Below are positions 44,875 through 53,220 of a DNA stretch of 63,989 nt, in pieces. Origin of the DNA: Gammaproteobacteria bacterium (GTDB lineage: Bacteria > Pseudomonadota > Gammaproteobacteria > Steroidobacterales > Woeseiaceae); assembly GCA_018677555.1 (NCBI GenBank), contig JAHHOT010000116.1:1-63989 (forward strand), written 5' to 3'. Each line of letters begins with the position of its first letter. Within the stretch, counting starts at the first letter, position 1. The notes beneath the pieces were generated by a model that searched no databases, was not told the origin of the DNA, and saw only the letters and a list, made by a program, of their open reading frames with translations. A program made the translations under genes and the position numbers.

Positions 44875-45809
44875 GAACCTACGGTCAATTCCTGGCGAAG
44901 TCGCTGCTGCTGTCTGCGGTTCTCGCCGCTACGCCGGGCGTCAGTGACGTCTTTGCCGCGGACGAGGAATCCGCACAACGGAAATTGAAGCTCGTGTTCT
45001 TCTCCGACGTCCATGCCCGAACCGAGTGGGGCACACCGGACGCAATGGCCAGGGCAGCGGCGGCGATGAACGCACAGGAGCCCAACCTCGTCATCGGCGG
45101 CGGCGATCTCATCACCGACGGTTTCCAATCGTCAGCTGCCAGCGTAGAAAGCCGCTGGGACGCGTACATGGCCATGCACAACGCATTGAAGGGCTCTGTC
45201 CACAGCGTCATCGGTAACCATGATCTCGTCGCCGCCATTCCCGAAGACGGAACGCAGCCCAGTGACGATCCGCGCAGCGTTTTCCGTGAACGTCTCGGCG
45301 TGGATCGAACCTATTACTCGTTCGACATTAATGGCTATCACGTGATGCTGCTCGATTCCATGCAGATCGCCGGTGACAGAACGAAGTACCAGGGCGCGAT
45401 CGGCGCAGAACAGCTGGCGTGGATAAAAAGCGACCTGAAAAGCGTACCGCGTCACCAACCGATTATCATAGCGATGCACATCCCGCTGCTGACATCTTTC
45501 TACCAGGCGACGCAAGGAGCGACCGCGGTCGCCCCGGCGGGTCGGGTGATCGTGAACAATCTCGACGTGCTCGACCTTTTCCGCAACCACAACCTGTTGC
45601 TCGTGTTGCAGGGCCATTTGCACGTATCGGAATCGATTCGCTGGAAGCACACGACGTTCATCACCGGCGGCGCCGTCAGCGGCCGTTGGTGGCGCGGCCC
45701 GTGGCATGGAACTGAAGAAGGCTTCACCGTGGTCACGCTGGACGGCAACGACGTCGAATGGGAGTACGTGACCTACGGCTGGCAGGCACGACGCCCGCCC
45801 GATCAATAA
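44871..45809 (+). CDS. Secreted calcineurin-like metallophosphoesterase
   Basis: A 312-residue protein with a signal peptide (ends DVFAA). All five metallophosphoesterase motifs are present: FSDVHAR, GGDLITDG, IGNHD, AMHIPL and QGHLH, giving a dinuclear metal site. Related proteins cleave cAMP, purple-acid-phosphatase substrates or phospholipid heads. TTG start with ACAGGAGAC upstream overlaps the VanZ-like stop, indicating coupled translation. A palindrome GGCAGGCCTGCC lies just after the stop. Confidence 0.85.
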   Translation: MRTYGQFLAKSLLLSAVLAATPGVSDVFAADEESAQRKLKLVFFSDVHARTEWGTPDAMARAAAAMNAQEPNLVIGGGDLITDGFQSSAASVESRWDAYMAMHNALKGSVHSVIGNHDLVAAIPEDGTQPSDDPRSVFRERLGVDRTYYSFDINGYHVMLLDSMQIAGDRTKYQGAIGAEQLAWIKSDLKSVPRHQPIIIAMHIPLLTSFYQATQGATAVAPAGRVIVNNLDVLDLFRNHNLLLVLQGHLHVSESIRWKHTTFITGGAVSGRWWRGPWHGTEEGFTVVTLDGNDVEWEYVTYGWQARRPPDQ

Positions 45810-46085
45810 AGGCAGGCCTGCCGGGATTCGACGTTCGCGCACAGCCGGTATCCCGCTGCGTGCCCCGCTTGTCACCCGCGCAAATAAGAGGGCGAACTCA
45901 TACGACTACGCCTTCAGCGTCAGTGCCGTCTCTGTTAGCCTAGTTCATCAAGTCCGGGAGGAGCCAGAGAATGCTTTCGATAAGAACGATGACTCGGATC
46001 TTCGGCGCCGGAAATGACCAGCAAGCCGCTGGGATATCCTGCGTCTACCTGAGCTTCCAGGCTCACCCTCGATAAGCACCAGTCG

Positions 46086-46628
46086 ATGGCATCCCCCGAC
46101 CAACTCCTGCATGAGGCGCAATACGCGTTCCTCAGCATCAGCGCAGGAGAATCGCGCGAGAACAAGCGCAACGCTGCACGCGCCAGGTCACTCAGCCGAA
46201 AGATAATCCGGAATCACCCGGCCAGCATGGAGGCCAAAGAGGCACTCGCGATTCTGCGGCGACTCGGCGACGAAGCATACGTGTCAGCGATGGGTTCGCG
46301 TCACAGACATATTACGGAAGAGGAGCACCACCAATCGCCGTCGCCAGCACCACAATCTGCCTTTGACACCTCGGGTGATCCCGGAATGTTGGACTGGCGC
46401 GGGCTGATGACGAGGCTGTTCGAACTACCGAAAACAATATTGATCCTGATCGCGATCCTCGGCTTTTTCCTGTTTACCATTTTCGGGCCGCTCCTCGTTC
46501 TGATGCTGGTAGCCGTTGCGCTGGTGACAGGGCCTCTCAAGCACAAGTTGAAGCCAGGGCAGCGCAGCCAGGTGGACGCGTTCATTGAGCGAGTCAACAG
46601 ATTGGTTTCACGACGGGACCGGCCATGA
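46086..46628 (+). CDS. Conserved-looking membrane protein of unknown function
   Basis: A 180-residue protein I do not recognise. Residues 1-65 are helical, with a TPR-like look (LLHEAQYAFLSISAG; SMEAKEALAILRRLGDEAYV). A polar His/Pro/Ser linker follows, then a long hydrophobic stretch (about 118-150) long enough for one or two helices, and a basic tail. The N-terminal part would face the cytoplasm. It is isolated, 276 bp after the phosphoesterase gene; I see nothing in that gap. Confidence 0.55.
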   Translation: MASPDQLLHEAQYAFLSISAGESRENKRNAARARSLSRKIIRNHPASMEAKEALAILRRLGDEAYVSAMGSRHRHITEEEHHQSPSPAPQSAFDTSGDPGMLDWRGLMTRLFELPKTILILIAILGFFLFTIFGPLLVLMLVAVALVTGPLKHKLKPGQRSQVDAFIERVNRLVSRRDRP

Positions 46629-46756
46629 GGATCACCTCCCCGGGGTTCGTAAGCGAATCTGATTTCAACAGCAATGGCGGATAGTCGAGAGTCATACCTG
46701 CCTATTGCGAGTTGGCGTTGAGAGACGTGCGTTGACGCTTGTGATTGACGCAGGCC

Positions 46757-46918
46757 AGAGTCCAGGACCTCGTTGATAAAAACCACCGCATCCGTTATGT
46801 CGAGCGGCTGAGGCCGATTGCGTACAAACCAACGCGCCGCCCGCTCAACCAGTTTTCGACCCTCAAGCAGCATTTCCGCCTGGACTCTGGCATCGACGAC
46901 GTTGTCGAGAATGCGCGC
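46757..46918 (-). pseudogene. Relic of NAD-specific glutamate dehydrogenase (large 180-kDa class)
   Basis: The minus-strand frame encodes ARILDNVVDARVQAEMLL, then EGRKLVERAARWFVRNR and PLDITDAVVFI. This matches the interior region of large NAD-GDHs where LDN-x-V-x-A-x-VQ is followed by RLVERATRW-x-x-RNR. Only about 55 residues are recognisable; flanking sequence in this frame is unrelated, and the rest of a 1,600-residue enzyme is absent. It therefore looks like a leftover from a deletion. The whole gap 46629-47309 has no other gene I can support. Confidence 0.5.
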
Positions 46919-47309
46919 CCTCGGTTCGCGACCGCCCTTAGCCAGAGGAAAAAACACGTTGGGCACACAACGTTATTGTTCTTGTAATTGTCCCGTAATC
47001 GCTCCTCCATACCAGCTGCCTGTTGTCGATGCTCAGTTGATAAGCGCTCCAGTCAGGCCCTTATCGCAATTTCTGCCACAAGCGAACGAAACTCTGAGTC
47101 AAAATGGCTGCGGTTCGTAAATGGTTTGATGATAACTGGACGCACATCGCGCTGGATTACGCAGAAAAATCAAGCTTTTAGCGTCGTCCAGGGCGGCTGC
47201 GCTTTACGGACAGGGCCGCACCGTTATTCGCGGATGGTTTGGCAACCAGCGCGTTGCGGAACGATGTCGTATCCTTGAACCTCTTATAAAAACATAAAAG
47301 GAAAAACAA

Positions 47310-48314
47310 ATGACGACGACCCGACAGGCCGTTCTCGCCATTTGGTTTCTTTGTCTTGCAGGAACCGCCGGTGCGCAGGACATGCCCGGCAGCCGCGACC
47401 ACCCGGCCATCCCGCGAATTGACGGCACAAGAATCGTCGGCTTCACGCATAGCGACTACGACGAGGCGTTTTTCATCACGACGATGGAAACACGCAACCT
47501 GACCGGCGACACCCATGAGGGCGAGCGAACCCGGATCATGTACGTCGGTGGGCCAGGCCTGTCCCCGCTCGGTGTGCTAAGAAACTACGAGAAGGCATTC
47601 GAAAGTATGGGGTCGACAACGGAGCAGTTTTCATGCCGTGGCAACGACTGCTATTCGAACCTGGGGCAAATCTTCATCTGGTCCAAGGATAACCAGATGC
47701 CATCGGTGTTCCCGTCTCCTCAGTTCCTGTTCCGCTATTCCAGAGCTCTGTTCAAGGATCAACTGTACTGGTTCGGCACGGTCGATACCGAAGAGTCGCG
47801 GTACTACATCTCGGTCTATTCCGCGATCCGCAGCCTGCCGGGCTTTGACAAGCATCAGGATTTGATCGGCGTCGATCAAAACCTCGTTTTGCTGGAGATT
47901 ATTGAGGACACCGAGTTCGAGGCAGCGCTGAAACATGTCACAGCTGAGGATATTGGTGCACAGATCGACGAGGCGGGGCACATCGCGCTGTACGGCATCA
48001 ACTTTGATACGGACAGCGATGAGGTTCGCGCCGACTCCGCAACCGCGATCAGGGAAATCGCGCAAGCCCTGGCGAACGATGCGTCGCTGACGCTTCTCGT
48101 CGTTGGTCACACGGATAACCAGGGCGAAGTCGCTTACAATCACGCCTTGTCGGAACGACGCGCGGCATCCGTGGTGCGGATGCTTGTTGACAGTCACGGC
48201 ATCGCAAGTGATCGCCTGATCCCTCTCGGTGTTGGCATGGCCGCACCGGTAGCCAGTAACGGCACGGAAGACGGCAGAGCACTGAATCGGCGCGTCGAAC
48301 TCGTGCGGAGGTAA
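47310..48314 (+). CDS. OmpA-family peptidoglycan-binding protein
   Basis: A 334-residue protein with a signal peptide (ends AGTAGA). The N-terminal 200 residues resemble DUF4892-type regions (YVGGPGLSPLGVLRNYEKAF; YYISVYSAIR). The C-terminal OmpA domain is clear: YGINFDTDSDEV, VVGHTDNQGEVAYNHALSERR and RALNRRVELV, containing the Asp and Arg that hold diaminopimelate. AAAAGGAAAAAC lies before the ATG. It anchors the envelope to peptidoglycan. It stands alone. Confidence 0.88.
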   Translation: MTTTRQAVLAIWFLCLAGTAGAQDMPGSRDHPAIPRIDGTRIVGFTHSDYDEAFFITTMETRNLTGDTHEGERTRIMYVGGPGLSPLGVLRNYEKAFESMGSTTEQFSCRGNDCYSNLGQIFIWSKDNQMPSVFPSPQFLFRYSRALFKDQLYWFGTVDTEESRYYISVYSAIRSLPGFDKHQDLIGVDQNLVLLEIIEDTEFEAALKHVTAEDIGAQIDEAGHIALYGINFDTDSDEVRADSATAIREIAQALANDASLTLLVVGHTDNQGEVAYNHALSERRAASVVRMLVDSHGIASDRLIPLGVGMAAPVASNGTEDGRALNRRVELVRR

Positions 48315-48465
48315 GCAAACGTCCTATCCTGGAATATTATTCACTGACGACCGGGCCGGACTTCAAAAGCCCAGTCTCTTAAAGTTCGCGTTGTGAAATG
48401 CGCGTTGACGTTCGTGTTTGCCGCGGGCTAGGTTGACCCCGCGTTTCCGAGTTTGAAGTACCGCC

Positions 48466-50901
48466 ATGAATCACGAACTGAATACGACTGCGGCGAGGGT
48501 CGTCGTCATCGGTGGCGGCGTCGTCGGATGCAGCGTCCTTTATCACCTTGCCAAAGCAGGCTGGACCGACGTCGTACTCATCGAGCGTGACGAGCTTACG
48601 TCCGGCTCGTCATGGCATGCGGCCGGGTCGCTGTTCTCGCTGACGACACCCGCGAACGCATCGATTCTGCAAAAGTATGCGATTGACCTGTACGCAGAAC
48701 TCGGAAACGAAAGCGGTCAGGACTGTGGTTACAACAAAACGGGCGAACTCTGGCTGGCCTTGAGCGAAGAGGAAGTCAAAGCGCTCAAAGTGATTCGCAG
48801 CCAGGGCAGGCGCAACGGTATCTTCGCGGAGTTCGTGACGCCCCGCGAGGCAAAGGAAATGTCTCCTATCCTCAGTGATTCGGGTTTGGCCGCTGTGCTT
48901 TACGAACCCGACGCCGGTTTCATCGATCCATCGGGCGTTACGCATGCTTTTGCAAAAGCGGCGCGCAAGCTCGGCGCGAAGATCCTCCGCCATACGCCGG
49001 TCACGGCCACGGTGCCTGCCGGCAACGGGGAATGGGATGTCGTGACGGACAAGGGGTCGATCCGTGCCGAATTCGTCGTCAATGCCGCCGGCCTCTGGGC
49101 CCGGGAAGTTGCCGCCATGGCCGGCATCGAATTGCCACTGCTTCCCGTTGAGCACCACTACATGGTCACCGAGTCGATTGCCGAGCTCGTCGCGCTTGAA
49201 CGGAAAATACCTTCGCTCAGTTTCTCCGAGGCCAATGTTTACGCGCGCCAGGAGGGCAACGGTCTGCTGCTCGGGGCTTACGAGCGCAAGTGCGTGCACT
49301 GGGCTGAAAACGGAACGCCGCAGGATTTCGGGCACGAATTACTGCCGAACGACCTGGAGCGAATGGAAGAAAACCTGGCTCAGGCGATAGAAAGGATCCC
49401 CTGTCTCGAGGCTACCGGCATAAAGCGCGTTCTCAACGGTCCGATGATTTTCTCGCCCGACCTGGGGCCGCTGCTCGGTCCGCACCCGTCGCTACGGAAT
49501 TATTATTGCGCGACTGGCGTGATGACCGGTTTCAACCAGGGCCCGGGCATTGGCAAGGTCCTGGCCGAATGGATTGTCGAGGGCGAACCTTCGCTCGATG
49601 TCTCTTTCTGGGATGTCGCACGTTTCGGTAGCTGGGCGAACAAGGCGTATACGAAGGCGAGGACAGCTTATTTCTACGAGCACCGATCCGACCGTATCTA
49701 TCCTAATCAGGATTTTGCGGCCGGCAGACCGCTGCGGGAAACGCCGGTCCACGAATCGCTGAAGCAGGAAGGCGCGGTCTTTGCCGAGTACGACGGATTC
49801 GAGGATCCAGTTTATTTCGCACGCAACGCTGCGGAACGCACACCGAGGTATTCATTCGAGCGCGCCAACTGGTTCGACGCCGTCGGTGAGGAAGCGCGCG
49901 CCGTACGTGACTCGGTTGGACTGTTCGACTTCTCCACGTTCGCAAAATACCTGGTTACCGGCCCGAGGGCCCAAGCATGGCTTGACCACGTGTTTGCCAA
50001 TCGCATTCCCTCCGGAATTGGAAAGATGGCACTTATGCCGATGTTGAGCCCGCAGGGACGAATCGCCGGCGATTTTACCCTGTCGCGGCTCGACGACACT
50101 CGCTTCCTGCTGATCGGGGCCGGTGCGATGCAGCGCATATACATGCGATGGTTTGGCGAGTTTCTGCCCGCCTCCGGCGTAGTCGTCGAGAACGTCAGCG
50201 GCAAATACGCCGGGCTGCATATCGCCGGACCTGAAGCCCGCTCACTCCTCGCAGAGGTCGCCGATGCGGACGTCGGCAACGAAGCGCTGCCGTTTTTGAG
50301 CGCGCGCGAGATGCCGCTTGCGGACACAAATGACGCCATCGTCGCACGCGTCTCCTTCACCGGCGAACTCGGTTACGAGATGTACATTCCGTGGGACCGA
50401 CAGCTGAGGGTTTTCGACGCGTTGCGCGAGGCTGGCAAGGCATTCGGATTACGCCTGGCCGGTTCTCATGCGCTGATGTCGCTGCGCCTCGAGAAAAGCT
50501 TCCCAAGCTGGGGCCTCGACCTGGCGTCGGACTATTACCCGGACGAATCCGGTATCGCTCGATTCATTGCAACGGACAAGGGCGAGTTCATCGGACGCGA
50601 GGCATTTTGCGAACAACTTGCACGCGGTCCACGGGAGAAAATCGCGACATTCATCATCGACGCGGACGGGGCGGATGCCTTTTCGGGAGAGCCGGTTTAT
50701 TGCAACGGTGAGCTGGCCGGTTATGTGACGTCGGGTGGCTATGGTTACCGGGTTGGCAAGAGCCTCGCTCTCGGTTACCTGTCAGCCGAATTTTGCGGCA
50801 AGGAGAAAGACTTCGAGGTCGAGTTACTGGGTAATAAGCGGCCGGCGAGGCTCTCGGATGTGCCCGTATACGACCCTGAAGGCGCCCGCATGAAAGCATG
50901 A
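48466..50901 (+). CDS. Dimethylglycine/sarcosine dehydrogenase-like flavoprotein
   Basis: An 811-residue protein with the DMGDH domain order. FAD-binding DAO domain (1-400) with VVVIGGGVVGCSVLYHLA; GSSWHAAG at 47-54 holds H51, the position of the covalent FAD His in the family. A linker (FAO_M) follows, then GcvT-like folate domains (about 450-810: DFSTFAKYLVTGPRAQAWL; ARVSFTGELGYEMYIP; GREAF; YVTSGGYGYRVGKSLALGYL). Family members demethylate N-methyl amino acids and pass the one-carbon unit to tetrahydrofolate. No heterotetrameric partner genes are nearby, so it probably works as a single chain. Confidence 0.88.
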   Translation: MNHELNTTAARVVVIGGGVVGCSVLYHLAKAGWTDVVLIERDELTSGSSWHAAGSLFSLTTPANASILQKYAIDLYAELGNESGQDCGYNKTGELWLALSEEEVKALKVIRSQGRRNGIFAEFVTPREAKEMSPILSDSGLAAVLYEPDAGFIDPSGVTHAFAKAARKLGAKILRHTPVTATVPAGNGEWDVVTDKGSIRAEFVVNAAGLWAREVAAMAGIELPLLPVEHHYMVTESIAELVALERKIPSLSFSEANVYARQEGNGLLLGAYERKCVHWAENGTPQDFGHELLPNDLERMEENLAQAIERIPCLEATGIKRVLNGPMIFSPDLGPLLGPHPSLRNYYCATGVMTGFNQGPGIGKVLAEWIVEGEPSLDVSFWDVARFGSWANKAYTKARTAYFYEHRSDRIYPNQDFAAGRPLRETPVHESLKQEGAVFAEYDGFEDPVYFARNAAERTPRYSFERANWFDAVGEEARAVRDSVGLFDFSTFAKYLVTGPRAQAWLDHVFANRIPSGIGKMALMPMLSPQGRIAGDFTLSRLDDTRFLLIGAGAMQRIYMRWFGEFLPASGVVVENVSGKYAGLHIAGPEARSLLAEVADADVGNEALPFLSAREMPLADTNDAIVARVSFTGELGYEMYIPWDRQLRVFDALREAGKAFGLRLAGSHALMSLRLEKSFPSWGLDLASDYYPDESGIARFIATDKGEFIGREAFCEQLARGPREKIATFIIDADGADAFSGEPVYCNGELAGYVTSGGYGYRVGKSLALGYLSAEFCGKEKDFEVELLGNKRPARLSDVPVYDPEGARMKA

Positions 50902-50965
50902 GCTCGCAGTGGCGTGACAGCGAAAAAGAATCATCCGGGCGACCCCCGTACGGCGCGAAGCGCAG

Positions 50966-50998
50966 CGCGCCTGCGACAGCGGTGCCGCCGCAGGCGCG
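50966..50998. terminator. GC-rich hairpin between convergent genes
   Basis: CGCGCCTGCG (50966-50975) and CGCAGGCGCG (50989-50998) form a perfect 10-bp stem with a 13-nt loop, in the 122-bp gap between the convergent DMGDH-like and dps genes. There is no T run, so factor-independent termination is doubtful. Confidence 0.35.
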
Positions 50999-51023
50999 TA
51001 TCTCTGTTCTACGCTGTCGAAAT

Positions 51024-51530
51024 TTAAGACGCGATCGTCGCTCGCAGCATCCAGGCGAATTCATCGTAGGATCCGAGCTGGCTCGTCAGAAGATCGGCCG
51101 TCTTGATGTCACCGCTGCTCTCGGCGAGGGCGACGATTGACTTCAATCGTTGTCCCGCATTCTCGTAATCATCGACAATGCGTTCTACACGTGTTCTTAG
51201 GTCGGCTGCTCGAGGCAGGTCATCGATTATCGAACGTTCGTCAAGTGCCTGCAGCGATTCCGGCGCCGGCAACCCCAGGGCTCGTATGCGCTCCGCGATC
51301 TCGTCAACGGATGCCTCGATCTTTTCGTATTGTTCCTCCGTCAACTTGTGCAGGCTGAAGAACATCGGGCCCTCGACGTTCCAGTGCAGGCCCTGCAAAT
51401 TGAAGCTGAGCCGGAAAGCGTCAGCAAGTGCATCGCCGAGCTTGTCGGCTACCTCGCGGCGCTGCTGGAGTCGCAGGCCCACATCCGGCTTGAGTTTTGT
51501 TACGGTGTTGTCTTCTACAACGCGTGTCAT
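51024..51530 (-). CDS. dps: Dps-family DNA-protection/ferroxidase protein
   Basis: A 168-residue four-helix ferritin-like protein. The ferroxidase signature is complete: HWNVEGPMFFSLHKLTEEQY followed by DEIAERIRALG, giving His, His, Asp and Glu ligands shared across the dimer. Dps dodecamers oxidise Fe(II) with H2O2, store iron and shield DNA. AGGAGGA lies 3-4 nt before the ATG. It is divergent from sodB with 237 bp between, so both oxidative-stress genes may share control. Confidence 0.9.
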   Translation of the reverse strand: MTRVVEDNTVTKLKPDVGLRLQQRREVADKLGDALADAFRLSFNLQGLHWNVEGPMFFSLHKLTEEQYEKIEASVDEIAERIRALGLPAPESLQALDERSIIDDLPRAADLRTRVERIVDDYENAGQRLKSIVALAESSGDIKTADLLTSQLGSYDEFAWMLRATIAS

Positions 51531-51572
51531 GCATCCTCCTCTATGTTCAGACGTTGTAGACTATAGCGAAAT

Positions 51573-51590
51573 AGTTGCGTTATCGCAACT
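51573..51590. promoter_or_regulatory. Inverted repeat in the dps-sodB divergent region
   Basis: AGTTGCG (51573-51579), TTAT, CGCAACT (51584-51590) is a perfect 7-4-7 dyad centred 51 bp upstream of the dps ATG, where a repressor or activator could act. It does not match OxyR or Fur patterns well. Confidence 0.35.
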
Positions 51591-51767
51591 GTTACGTTAC
51601 ACTGCAACGCATGACTTACGGAATCAATACGCGAACATTCCGCAGCCGCAGAGCCCTGCGGCCTGACGCTTTCTAGCAGTCAATCATCGTAAATTCAGAA
51701 CCGTTCGCCGCCGGGCGAAGGGTCATTAGTTCAAAGCGAATTATTGTTTTTAGATAGGGAGCAGCAC

Positions 51768-52376
51768 ATGCCATTCGAACTACCGGAATTACCTTACGCA
51801 AAAGATGCCCTTGAGCCGCTAATGTCCAGCAAGACGCTCGAGTATCACCACGGCAGGCACCATGCCGGCTATATCAAGAAACTCAACAAGCTGATCGAGG
51901 GAACGGCGTTCGCAAAGATGACGTTGCCGGATATCATCGTCCGGGCGGACGAGCTGAAAGACAGCTCCGTATTCAACAACGCCGCACAGGCGTTCAATCA
52001 CGAACTATTCTGGAACAGCCTCACGCCGTCGGGAAAGCAAAAGCCGGAAGGTTCGCTCGCCAGCGCGATCCGTCGCGACTTCGGCAGCGTTGATGAGTTC
52101 GAGGAAGAGTTTCGTGTTTCCGCCACCGGCCTTTTTGGTAGCGGCTGGGTGTGGCTCGTATCCGACGATGGGCGCCTGCGCATCATCGCAACCGGCAACG
52201 CCGGCACGCCGCTCGTCAACGGGCTCGAGCCGCTGTTGACGCTGGATGTCTGGGAGCACGCGTACTACCTCGACGTGCAGAACGATCGCGGCAAATACGT
52301 GGATACGTTCCTCAACGAACTCGTTGACTGGTCGGCTGCAGGTGAACGCTTTGAGCGCCTGCGAAAGGCAGCGTAA
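51768..52376 (+). CDS. sodB: Iron superoxide dismutase
   Basis: A 202-residue Fe/Mn-SOD. Metal ligands H27 (LEYHHGRHH), H78 (AFNHELFW), D160 and H164 (TLDVWEHAYY) are present. NAAQAFNHE with Gln in the second-shell position and NAGTPL point to the iron type. No signal peptide, so it is cytosolic and removes superoxide. ATG 51768 follows AGGGAGCAGCAC; an upstream in-frame start at 51744 adds residues not in the family. Four co-directional genes follow. Confidence 0.93.
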   Translation: MPFELPELPYAKDALEPLMSSKTLEYHHGRHHAGYIKKLNKLIEGTAFAKMTLPDIIVRADELKDSSVFNNAAQAFNHELFWNSLTPSGKQKPEGSLASAIRRDFGSVDEFEEEFRVSATGLFGSGWVWLVSDDGRLRIIATGNAGTPLVNGLEPLLTLDVWEHAYYLDVQNDRGKYVDTFLNELVDWSAAGERFERLRKAA

Positions 52377-52409
52377 CCGTAATCGATAGACAAGAGGAGA
52401 ATATTGCGA

Positions 52410-52697
52410 ATGAACGACAAAAAAGCATATGAACAGAAGATGGAGGCACGCCTTGAAGAGTGGGCCGCCGAGATCGACAAGCTGAAGGCCAGGGCTAAAA
52501 AATCCGACGCCGAAGCAAAGATTGAGATCAACAATCAGATCGATGAAGCGAAGGAGATGCAACAGAAAGTCGAGGACAGGCTTGACGAACTGCGCTCGAC
52601 CTCCGATGACGCCTGGAGCGACATCAAGCAGGGGCTCGACGCCGCGTCTGCATCTTTGGGAGCTTCATTGCGCTCGGCAGTTTCACGCTTCTCGTAA
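52410..52697 (+). CDS. Small coiled-coil stress-type protein (sll1863-like)
   Basis: A 95-residue, almost wholly alpha-helical protein rich in Lys, Glu, Ala and Asp (YEQKMEARLEEWAAEIDKLK; then DEAKEMQQKVEDRLDELR; WSDIKQGLDAA), with heptad patterning. It resembles small coiled-coil proteins annotated as sll1863-family stress response proteins. GAGGAG lies 11 nt upstream. It follows sodB by 33 bp and precedes the BON lipoprotein gene by 28 bp, so it is probably cotranscribed. Confidence 0.7.
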   Translation: MNDKKAYEQKMEARLEEWAAEIDKLKARAKKSDAEAKIEINNQIDEAKEMQQKVEDRLDELRSTSDDAWSDIKQGLDAASASLGASLRSAVSRFS

Positions 52698-52725
52698 GCC
52701 TTGAAATCCCGGGAGGAAACGAAAA

Positions 52726-53220
52726 ATGAAAAAGGCTCCTGATTTACGCCTGTGGCTGCTGACGTTGATGTCCGTCGGGCTCGTCGCAACCGCAGGCTGC
52801 TCGCGACCGGCCCCCGAAGAGCGACTGATCGAGGTGGGTGACGCCGTCGACGATACGCAGGAACGGCTGCAGTCGATCAACGCCGACATAAACAGTCACC
52901 TAGACGCGGTTACCGAGCTGAAGAAGGAACGGCAGCGGGTCAGAGCGTCGCTGATGTCACTCGAGGAGCGCCTGGAGCACCGGGCAACAGACCTCGCCAT
53001 CTTTCGCGCCACCCAGTCAGCGCTGTTGGAGGAGCCGGCGTTACAGCAAGCGGCGATCGTCGCCAATGTAGAAGACGGAGTCGTCACACTCACGGGTTCG
53101 GTCGCGAACCTGCAGCAACGGCAGGAAGCTATGCAGGTGGTCGAGACGGTGCCAGGCGTCGAGTCGACCGTGGTGCGGTTGCAGATCATCACCGATGACG
53201 CCGATGCCGAAAACAGATAA
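52726..53220 (+). CDS. BON-domain lipoprotein with coiled coil
   Basis: A 164-residue lipoprotein. Signal with lipobox TAGC (Cys about 25); a helical coiled-coil region (about 35-90: DDTQERLQSINADINSHLD; KKERQRVRASLMSLEERLE); then a BON domain (about 100-155: AAIVANVEDGVVTLTGSV; EAMQVVETVPGVESTVVRL). BON domains bind membranes or act in the envelope stress response. The last 26 bp overlap the amidoligase start. It links an envelope protein to the amidoligase pair. Confidence 0.8.
   Translation: MKKAPDLRLWLLTLMSVGLVATAGCSRPAPEERLIEVGDAVDDTQERLQSINADINSHLDAVTELKKERQRVRASLMSLEERLEHRATDLAIFRATQSALLEEPALQQAAIVANVEDGVVTLTGSVANLQQRQEAMQVVETVPGVESTVVRLQIITDDADAENR

Noticed and set aside
45810-46085. 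Possible small gene on either strand after the phosphoesterase gene
   Set aside because: Only short frames with no ribosome sites or recognisable sequence are present; treated as non-coding.
47104-47181. 25-codon ORF (MAAVRKWFDDNW...) before the OmpA-family gene
   Set aside because: Too short, no ribosome site, and no resemblance to a known small protein. It may be another fragment of lost sequence but cannot be supported.
51541-51600. OxyR or Fur binding site in the dps-sodB region
   Set aside because: ATAG/CTAT half-sites do not have the required spacing, and no 19-bp Fur-like A/T dyad is seen. Only the 7-4-7 dyad was kept.
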